64,000 bases of DNA, from the NCBI RefSeq assembly GCF_032062135.1, contig NC_092861.1:139897167-139961166 (forward strand). Reading direction: 5' to 3'. A program made the position numbers and the translations under genes. Below the pieces are notes generated by a model. The model saw nothing but the letters and a program-made list of their open reading frames with translations, had not been told where the DNA came from and made no database searches. Below, one piece after another: positions 56,629-64,000 of this stretch. Origin of the DNA: Pyxicephalus adspersus (Eukaryota > Chordata > Amphibia > Anura > Pyxicephalidae). The stretch's first letter is position 1, and each line of letters starts with the position of its first letter.

Positions 56629-57970
56629 TTGTAGGCCTGCCCCTGCCTAGTTTTGTACATGCCTCCTTTTCTGACATCATCAGGTCACTGGCCAATCAAT
56701 TAACACTGCTAACCGGGCAAAAAGTTCTGCACTTTTGTTTGGAAACTATTGACTCAATTACTGTCAGGATTATAAAACAATGTGAAAGTACAACCAGACA
56801 AATTATGGGAATCTGCACTTCCAGTAAACCATTGCAGGAAACAACATCTACATGCCATTAAAATAAAAAATTGGATTCATTCCACATATTAGGATGGTGT
56901 CCAGAGCAAAAAAAAAAAGTTTGATTGGCCCCTGGACCAACTGCACTCAAGCTTTTCTTGTTGTCCCCTATACTTTACAGAAGCCATGGATTCCGACAAG
57001 CAAACTGATGATGGCCAACAACCTTTAAACGGTTTGAGATGAATGGCTTTACACAATAAATTTGTATTTGTACTATAATAGCCATGTGATGTAAGTTTGA
57101 GATGCAGACGCCTTCTGTTTTACAAAACATCCACTAGTGTTGTGTGACGGAGTAATATATAATCAATCTAGTCCATAAAAGAGTTCAGCCCAGGGGTCCC
57201 GCACTCTCCATAGTTTATCTTAACCTTTGCCCAGCCGCGCCACATGAACATTTGTTTCTGCTTTGTAGAAGGTGGCACTAAATACCTTTCAGCAGATCCT
57301 GACCTTAAAAGCCCCAAAGAGGTGTTTGGCTGGTCTGTGGCTGCTCTCCAAAGCCTTACACATTCTTTCTCACTCTCAGGACCAAACTCTCCACCCAAAC
57401 TTCATTCTCATCAGCCCAGAAGAATAATGATGGATAGACACAAATAAACAGACTTTTCATATGTTTATAGCTGCACCAGAGTTTGAAAATCACAGCAAGA
57501 TGAATCTCAAGCTGCTTGACACACAGAAGAAAATTGCTTGCTGCGACTGGAAAACTTTCATTGCCAAGATTTTTATTGCCAATGTTAAAAGAGGAGCTCT
57601 TTCAATGCAAGACAGACGTTAAGATCGTAAATCGTCTGTAACAGTGTGAAGAATGGGCAAGATTCAGGAAAAGTTTAATAATTTAGAATTAACCTGGAAC
57701 TATGGGCAAAAGCAATAATTATTCAGTGACATTAACACAGAATGATTACATCCTGTGACACTTCTGCTTGGTTCTACCAGTAGATTTGTGATTTTTTAAC
57801 TTTTTAAAGTTATAAAGATACAGAACTCAATCCAGGTCTTCTGGATGAGTATGCAAAGGCATATCAACAATATGTTTATTAGTTTATTATTTTCCTAAGC
57901 AAGAAATCCAAAATAGTCTTATAACATGATTCCCATTATATTAATGGACTTAGTGAGTCCAAATGAGTAA
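56629..57970. other. Non-coding stretch, no gene supported
   Basis: Frames at 57168-57398 (-) and 57244-57447 (+) have no domain. At about 57004 'actgatgatggcc...taaacggtttgag' weakly resembles the hammerhead-like motif and was not counted. Confidence 0.45.
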
Positions 57971-57978
57971 ATGGTATC

Positions 57979-58020
57979 AACGCTGACGCATTTCACCCTT
58001 GTTAAACTTCTTAAGAGGAA
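57979..58020 (-). ncRNA. Hammerhead-like ribozyme remnant (copy 5, closed stem III)
   Basis: On the minus strand: core CUUAAGA (58009-58015; G5 is U), A, a 13-nt stem II region, GAAA (57991-57994), then UGC-GUCA-GCGU-U. Here A15.1-U-G-C pairs with G-C-G-U (one G-U pair), forming a 4-bp stem III with a GUCA tetraloop ending in U-U, exactly where a hammerhead needs its NUH cleavage triplet. Stem I pairing is poor in this copy. Confidence 0.4.
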
Positions 58021-58075
58021 ATTACGGCTGGAGACACAAGGAATCATGGAGGATTTCATCGAGCATACATGGTGG

Positions 58076-58256
58076 GTCTGGGGTAGCACTCTGGCCTTTT
58101 TAGTGCTAGGTCCTAGAATCAAATCTCAACCAGGACACTATCTGCAAGGAGTTTGTTTGCAGGATCTCCCGGTGTTTGCATGGGTTTCCTCCAACTTTTC
58201 AAAAACATACAATTAAGTTAATTGGATTCCCAGACTGACCATAAATTGTATTAATA
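58076..58256 (+). mobile_element. V-SINE-type SINE, head and core
   Basis: 'ggggtagcactctggcct', 'tagtgctaggtcctagaa', 'tcaaatctcaaccaggac', 'actatctgcaaggagttt', 'cccggtgtttgcatgggt', 'caaaaacatacaattaag', 'gaccataaattgtattaa'. The tail is missing. Confidence 0.7.
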
Positions 58257-58797
58257 TATAAAAATACTGTATAATATTTGAGTACAGAAGTCATAATATG
58301 GAAGGTTAAAGTAGAAGGATGTCCTTACCCATCATATCCCCACTTATATCCCCTCACTTCTGTGGAGCATCACAGCCACATCCTGATTGGTGGCTACTCT
58401 GTTCATTCACTGCACCATTGTCACCCTGTAGACAAGATAATCTTAATTTGACCCAAAGTTTTAGGTTGATTTTATGTTAGAGACAAATTGGAGCTCAATA
58501 CCAACTAGCACATTTCTAGGTAGTGAAAGCAAACAATTTTTTTTTGCTTTTTTAAAAAGATGATAAAAGCCGATGTATGAGCTAAGGACTTCGGTTAGCA
58601 TTAAATGAAAGTTTTGTGGACAGAAAAGTCAATAAGACTAAAACATTTAATGATCAATAGGGATGCTATAGGAAGCAGTAGGGAACTGGTCAAACTAAAC
58701 ATTTACTGGAAAAGTCTATATTGGCACATTGGCACCTACCTATATCCCTGGATTATAATGATTTGCCCTAAAGTTTTTTTTACCCTTATTGTTAACT
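58257..58797. other. Non-coding stretch, nothing recognised
   Basis: The frame at 58605-58805 ends at the hAT insertion and has no domain. Confidence 0.5.
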
Positions 58798-58805
58798 ATC
58801 TATAG

Positions 58806-59219
58806 CAGGGGTGTCAAACTCAAATACACAGGGCAGAAATTAAAAACCTATACAAAGTCGCAGGCCAAACTTGAAGTTCATTGAAAAATTTGAGGGATTT
58901 TTCCTTCTCATTAGATATAAAACCTTTCATATGGAAACAAAGAGGTTTTGCTTCACATTCAATCTAGTATAAGCCTATAATAGAGAAATAGCAACGCTAG
59001 TACAATTCCCTGCATCAATAAAACAGTCCAATGCAGGGCCACGCATTGGCAGAAAGGCTGCTGGTCTATAGACGCGAGTCATGCCGGGAATTATAGTAGC
59101 GGCGCTATTTCAATGCGTGGGCGGACCAGCTGCAATTCATATTTAGAATTCCTTTGGGGCCAAACAAAAATCCTTTGGGGGGCCAAATTTGGCCCTTGGG
59201 GCAGAGTTTGACACCCCTG
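58806..59219 (+). mobile_element. Complete hAT MITE (414 bp) with perfect 8-bp duplication
   Basis: The left end CAGGGGTGTCAAACTCAAAT and the right end, read inward, CAGGGGTGTCAAACTCTGCC are inverted repeats of 16 bp. The element is flanked by ATCTATAG on both sides (58798-58805 and 59220-59227). The interior includes 'gcgggaccag'-type GC-rich blocks and 'gggccaaatttggccctt', a palindrome near the right end. No transposase. The 7851-8050 fragment is its left half. Confidence 0.92.
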
Positions 59220-59227
59220 ATCTATAG

Positions 59228-60957
59228 CATGCTCAGTTTAAATTGCTTGGTTCTTTATTGGGTTGCTATTACAGCTCATACCCATCTACTAGTAAAACCA
59301 ACCTGGCTTTGTGACTGTCCTCTTCGGGTGGCATGGGTGGGAGGATTTTTCAGGGCTAAGTCACCTAAAAATGCTCTGCAGAACTAATTGGAGGCTTGTG
59401 GAGAGCACTAACATTGTGCACCCCAGTCTCCTCACCAAGAAATTCAGAACAAAGTAAAGTCTTTGCAGTTGGCATTCCCCCAGATTCTCCATACCTTGTA
59501 TGACTTCCCCATACACATAAATTATGGTATTTCACTGGCTATGACAGAGGAAAGATAGGTGGAGGGCAGCTGGCACAGTGAATATAAGAGGGTTGGGAAA
59601 AGGAAGGGATTCTTTGCATGCACACTGGCTCTTTGCTCCTTATAGGCAAGATTATATTGTTATTTTAATTTTAAAGGATATGGGGCCTGCATGAAGAGTG
59701 ACCTAAAAATATAATTGGGTCACTTTCCTCAATGTAGCTTTTACTTTTTACTGGACAATAGCTTTAGGGTCCTGTGTAGATGGGCTTTGAGCTTGTTTCA
59801 GTAAAATCTCTGACCTTAGTCTAAGACTCTACTAAGATCATTCAGAATTTATAGGCAGGTGTATTTGACTTGTTGCTGACCTTCTTCTGACCTGCATTTG
59901 ACCTTCTTCAAACTGGTTTTTCGCAATACATTAGACTTATGTTTGCTTCCTCTAGTACTTGAAATCATGGACCTAAAACAAGTATAGACATTAATGTGAA
60001 ATCAGAAGTAGTGTTGGTCAAATTTGCCTCTGTTCAGTTCACTGAGAGTTCTCCTGAATATTTGGTTTGATTGGCCAGATTTGAATCTATGATTGGGGAA
60101 AGTTCATCCAATGCTACAAGTATAGGGTATGGCCTAGCCAATCTGGCTATTGGACTATGACAGCAGTGATTGTATTCAGGCCCGACTGGCAGAGCTGTAG
60201 CCAGTACCTGTCATTGACAGCTATAGTATGTGGTATAGTAGGTGGCAAATCCAATGTTAAATCTCAGTTTAGTGGCTAATCCAATCACCAACATTGGTGA
60301 TGCTCAACTTTATTAGATTCAAGCTAGATGATCGATTTTGGTTTGAATTTGGCACAGACCCAAACTGAGCACCAAACCTATTCAGAAGTCCTGTGATTTG
60401 TGTGTTTGAGGTCTCCTGGTCCTCCAGGCTATGCTGTCTATACCAGGCCCAGCATGGCTGCACATATGATGTCATTCCGACCCTGCAATCACTTTCCCAT
60501 TCATTCTCTCTAATCAAGAACTGCCTCTTCTTGTCTGTTAGTTTTAACTAAAGGCAAGAGCTGAGCCATCTTATTAAGCACCCCTTTGATCAGGTCTTCT
60601 TATTGTTTTGCCTGGAAGACAAAAAGAAAAGTTGCATTCATTTACCAGGATGAATATGTCAAAAATCTTTCTGACATAGCTCAGAATTATAGGGCTTAAC
60701 TATTTTCACTTACTGATAAAAGGAAGGTATTCAGTATTATACAGTTCTCAGCTCATTAACCTGCTTTGTGGGAAAGGGTGGTTGTCAAAAAAACTGAAGT
60801 TTTTGATTTATCAGAATTTCGGCAAAAATGAGGATGTTTCTTTCAAAATTTCCCATTATGGTCAAATGCATTGGAGTCAAAGGGCTAGTGGAATTTATAT
60901 TTTTGTTGGCTTTTAAAGCACATCTAAACCCCAATACAGAATATTTAAAACTGATCC
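59228..60957. other. Non-coding; possible repeat head at about 60009
   Basis: At 60009 'agtgttggtcaaatttgcc' resembles the start of the repeat at 60964 ('agtgttggtgttcaaattt'). No gene; the minus-strand frame at 60269-60517 has no domain. Confidence 0.45.
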
Positions 60958-60961
60958 TTAC

Positions 60962-61226
60962 TAGTGTTGGTGTTCAAATTTGGGTTGTCCTTATATTTGA
61001 CCCGAATATGGCTGTTCCAATTCGGATAGACCCGACCCGAAAAACACGGGATTCGACAGTAAAAATTCGGGAAAAAAATTGTAAAAACTGTGTTTTAAAA
61101 AAATATAAAAATTGATTTTATAGTAATTTATTGATTCTTTGTGATTTTTTAACCAACTTTTTTTTGTACGGGTTTTCCCACAATGACAATATGATTCTCA
61201 TGGCTGCACAGCTCCTCCTGTCATTG
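60962..61226. repeat. Head of a foldback repeat ('tagtgttggtg...')
   Basis: 'actagtgttggtgttcaa', 'gacccgaatatggctgtt', 'tcggatagacccgacccg', 'aaaaacacgggattcgac', 'aaaaattcgggaaaaaaa'. Repeats starting this way are, from memory, common in frog genomes. It leads straight into the long palindrome at 61227. The frame at 60828-61115 is a by-product. Confidence 0.5.
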
Positions 61227-61474
61227 CGGGATCTCAGGGCACTATAAGTGATGAATGGGGACTTGTCCCCATTCATCACCTGTAGTGTCCTGTATTCTTA
61301 GATAGAGAAACTCTATCCAAGAACACATAGCACAGCTCTGCAGTAGCAATCGTGGTTGCCGCGCTGTGCTACTACTATGTATTCTTGGATAGAGTTTCTT
61401 TATCTAAAAATACAGGGCACTACAGGTGATGAAAGGGGACAGGTCCCCATTCATCACTTATGGTGCCCTGAGAT
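61227..61474. repeat. About 248-bp imperfect palindrome
   Basis: The arms read 'gggatctcagggcacta', 'agtgatgaatggggac', 'cattcatcacctgtagtg', 'cctgtattcttagataga', 'gaaactctatccaagaa' and their reverse complements around a centre near 61350. Each arm contains a smaller palindrome (GGGGACTTGTCCCC, GGGGACAGGTCCCC). Confidence 0.8.
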
Positions 61475-61505
61475 CGTGGTGCAACTGCAGAGGCAATCTG
61501 CAGTT

Positions 61506-61610
61506 CAGTTTCCCACATGACGTGCTCACAATGACGTGCTTGTCCCCATTCATCACCTCAGTTTCCCACATGACGTGCTCACATGACGTGCTTGTCCCCA
61601 TTCATCACCT
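61506..61610. repeat. 52/53-bp tandem duplication
   Basis: CAGTTTCCCACATGACGTGC ... CATTCATCACCT occurs at 61506-61558 and again at 61559-61610, one base shorter. Each unit contains two ATGACGTGCT blocks. Confidence 0.9.
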
Positions 61611-62853
61611 GTAGTGCCCTGTATTTTTAGATAAAGAAACTCTATCCAAGAATACATAGTAGAAGCACAGGACAGCAACAGCAATTGCTGTTGCAGCGTT
61701 GTACTATGTGTTTTTGGATAGAGAAACTCTCTCCAACAACACATACAACTACCGGTAGTAAAGGGCTGCAAGAACCATCTGATGTGTGCATACTAGATGA
61801 TTGTTGCCTTGTCTAGTGCAAAAATCTAGCATGTGCTCCCTGATGCCGATCGTCAATTTACCCTGCATATCTCTGTCTGGCCAACCTTATAGTATACAGG
61901 AGCTTTATAGGATTCTTCTTTATGTCTGTGTAGCTCACCAGACATCACAAGTCATTGCATTTCTGTCCAGATCAACCAATATTCTCTGTACGTGCTATAT
62001 GTGTATTTAACTTAAAAAAAAGAAATCAGTCCACCACCATATTTAAGGACCAGCAAGCTACAATGTATTACATTTTTGTTGTTGGGTTAAGTTCTAAATT
62101 TACAAATACAACAATTAACATGCCAAACCCCCCTTCTTATTAGATCAGGTTTTACAGTTCCCTGATAGGTTTGTTTGATTTTAAATATCAGTTTCCCACA
62201 TGACGTCACAGTGGGAAACTGAACTGCAGACCTCTGCAGTTCCACTACAATGTCCAGGCACTACAAGTGATGAATGGGGACTTGTCCCCATTCATCACCT
62301 GTAGTGCCCTGTATTTTTAGATAAAGAAACTCTATCCAAGAATACATAGTAGAAGCACAGGACAGATACAGCAATTGCTTTTGCGGCGCTGTACTATGTG
62401 TACTATGATAGAGAAACTCTCTCCAACAACACATACAACTAGTAAAGGGCTGCAAGAACCATCTGATGTGTGTATACTAGATGATTGTTGCCTTGTCTAG
62501 TGCAAAAATCTAGCATGTGCTCCCTGATGCCGATCATCAATTTACCCTACATATCTCTGTCTGTACAACCTTATAGTATACGGGAGCTTTATAGGATTCT
62601 TCTTTATGTCTGTGTAGCTCACCAGACATCACAAGTCATTGCATTTCTGTCCACATCAACCAATATTCTCTGTACGTGCTATATGTGAATCAATCCGCCA
62701 CCATATTTAAGGACCAGCAAGCTACAATGTATTACATTTTTGTTGTCGGGTTCAGTTCTAATTTACCAAATACAACAATTAACATGCCAAACCCCCCTTC
62801 TTATTAGATCAGGTTTTACAGTTCCCTGATAGGTTTGTTTGATTTTAAATATC
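61559..62853. repeat. Tandem duplication, units of about 0.63-0.66 kb
   Basis: Unit 1 is 61559-62189 and unit 2 is 62190-62853. Both run from 'agtttcccacatgacgt' through 'ctgtatttttagataaag', 'agggctgcaagaaccat', 'ctagatgattgttgcctt', 'gctccctgatgccgatc', 'atcacaagtcattgcatt', 'accatatttaaggaccag' to 'gtttgattttaaatatc'. Differences include an extra 20 bp near 62009 in unit 1 and CTACCGGTAGTAAAG against CTAGTAAAG. Matching frames at 61801-62010 and 62485-62688 merely reflect the duplication. Confidence 0.93.
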
Positions 62854-63372
62854 GTAATCCTTACTCATCAATCTTATCCTGTAAACATTGTATCATGAAA
62901 TGTTTGTTTCAAGTGATCTTTTATAACCTTTTAGTGATAATCCAGTTGGATTTGTCTTGTGTTTTTTGAGATAAACATAAAATGTAATTTTAAACCATTA
63001 TTTATTTATATGGTACGATTATATGTACAATATTATATACTCTATATATCAGCTATATAAGCCATATATCAAGATATATTCTAAACCTTTTAACCCCTAA
63101 GAGAAACTTAGAAATAACTTTCAAATCTTGAGGAACTTTTGAAATAATTTTGCAGGTCTTCGGGAACTCCTGGTAAAACCCTTTATTGGAGGTGGGAATG
63201 CCTCCCTTACAGTGGTGTCCAGAATATTATCTTTCAGAGAACTGTAAACATCATTAAAGTCATGCAGTGGGCTCTACCCATGTAGTGTTGGACATAGAAT
63301 TATTCAGACATCATTAAAAGGGAGGTCAATCAGCGACAGTTCAAGGAATCCCTGGCAGCTTTTGGATGAAAC
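62854..63372. other. Non-coding; decayed hAT-like fragment at about 63100-63370
   Basis: 'cttagaaataactttcaa', 'gcaggtcttcgggaact' and 'caaggaatccctggcagc' resemble the minus strand of the CAGTGTTTCTCAACC hAT family, but the match is patchy. Confidence 0.35.
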
Positions 63373-63620
63373 CTGGGGTAGAGAGGAGGTACTGGGCCTG
63401 ATTTTTCAAAACTCCCCAAGACTGGAGAAGATAGACTATTATGAGAGAACCTGAATGATCTAGCAGATTCAGAATGGATCTGTTCCAGGTTTAAAAAATG
63501 GTAGCAAATCAGGAAATCCATTCCAGGTTTGTTGGATCCACCAGGTTCTCCCATGATAGTCTATCTTGTCCAGTCTTGGAGAGCTTTGATAAATCAGGCC
63601 CAGTGCCTCCTCTCTACCAG
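63373..63620. mobile_element. Hairpin MITE, complete, 248-bp palindrome
   Basis: The arms read, from outside in, GGTAGAGAGGAGGTACT, GGGCCTGATTTTTCAAAA, 'gactggagaagatagact', 'atgagagaacctg', and the mirror arm has the same order with few mismatches. In the other copies (26999, 40877) the match to this family stops at GGGC, so the outer 17-20 bp (GTAGAGAGGAGG) are extra here. The minus-strand frame at 63330-63554 is a by-product. Confidence 0.85.
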
Positions 63621-63837
63621 TTAATAATTACAGTGAAATAGAGAGAAAGAAAGAGCACAGTAGCAGCTTTTGTTGTGTCCCTAGATATTGATCACAATGA
63701 TTTATTATCCCAGTGATCCAAGTCTCCTGATCACTACTCCTAGATGTCACTAGACTGTCCAATGACAGTTGAATTTTGGGTGTCGGTTACACAAAACACT
63801 TCTAGGTAGTGAAACAAATGGAGAGTCAGGAATAAGG
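63621..63837. other. Non-coding stretch
   Basis: Nothing supported. Confidence 0.5.
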
Positions 63838-64000
63838 TTAGGTACACACGTGCAACTGTTCTTGTCCAATAATCGTCTCAGGGCTGATATCGGACCAGAA
63901 TCTGGCGTGTGTACAGCACTCCTCATCCATTATCTGAATGACCGCCCTGGTCCGTAATGAAGGGGAGAGAGCACAGCGGGGTGCCGCTCTGTCTTTTCCC
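63838..64000 (+). mobile_element. MITE, GGTACACA-head family, cut by the window end
   Basis: 'aaggttaggtacacacgt', 'cttgtccaataatcgtct', 'gctgatatcggaccagaa', 'ctggcgtgtgtacagcac', 'agcacagcggggtgccgc' match 37604-37830 in order. It continues beyond the window. The frame at 63769-63957 is a by-product. Confidence 0.7.

Noticed and set aside
57000..57035. Sixth hammerhead-like motif (ACTGATGATGGCC...TAAACGGTTTGAG)
   Set aside because: CTGATGA is perfect, but GAAA is TAAA and I could not find a convincing stem I. Too weak to count.

Overview
This window looks like ordinary vertebrate nuclear DNA, most likely from an anuran amphibian. It is AT-rich and non-coding and is built from layers of old mobile elements. 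The amphibian reading rests on the repeat types: MITEs with TTAAAG-type ends like the Xenopus T2/Kolobok group, a V-SINE-type SINE sharing its 3' tail with an L2-type LINE, several hAT families, and many foldback repeats. That is inference, because no species-diagnostic gene is present. I found no convincing host protein-coding gene, rRNA or free-standing tRNA gene. The only clear protein-coding homology is to transposons: a decayed mariner transposase near 55.8-56.4 kb and the last 59 codons of an L2-type reverse transcriptase at 28.6 kb. One 63-codon reading frame at 44.8 kb behind a splice-acceptor-like tract is kept as a weak candidate exon.

Layout. 0-6 kb: TTAAAG-ended MITEs, an L2 tail and a hammerhead-like motif. 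6.2-6.8 kb: a foldback repeat with a 168-bp palindrome and a perfect 26-bp-arm hairpin. 7.8-12.1 kb: hAT pieces and a 779-bp solo LTR with a perfect 5-bp target duplication. 13-24 kb: inverted repeats, two hammerhead-like motifs, a Tigger-like element with both ends, and a hAT MITE carrying a TTAA MITE inside it. 24-38 kb: hAT fragments, an L2 LINE end split by a MITE, and V-SINE and L2 tails. 38.6-39.7 kb: a 24/33-bp minisatellite with a 348-bp assembly gap. 40-48 kb: L2 tails, an (ATCT)n array, a 56-bp minisatellite grown from an L2 tail, several V-SINEs and a 41-bp minisatellite. 48-60 kb: hAT MITEs (one with a perfect 8-bp target duplication), V-SINEs, the mariner and a fifth hammerhead-like motif. 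61-64 kb: a long palindrome, a tandem duplication of about 0.67 kb, a 248-bp hairpin element and a MITE running off the end.

How the pieces relate. The V-SINE and the L2-type LINE share the same 3' end (GTACAGCGCTGCGTAATATG plus an AT-rich trinucleotide tail), as expected if the SINE is copied by the LINE's enzyme. One insertion consists of only this tail, flanked by a 10-bp target duplication. The observation I rate highest is a set of five dispersed motifs shaped like CTGANGAAG...GAAACGCGTTG. Their flanks can pair as stem I of a hammerhead ribozyme, with apparent compensatory changes between copies. This would fit remnants of Penelope-like retroelements, but the family assignment is a hypothesis.
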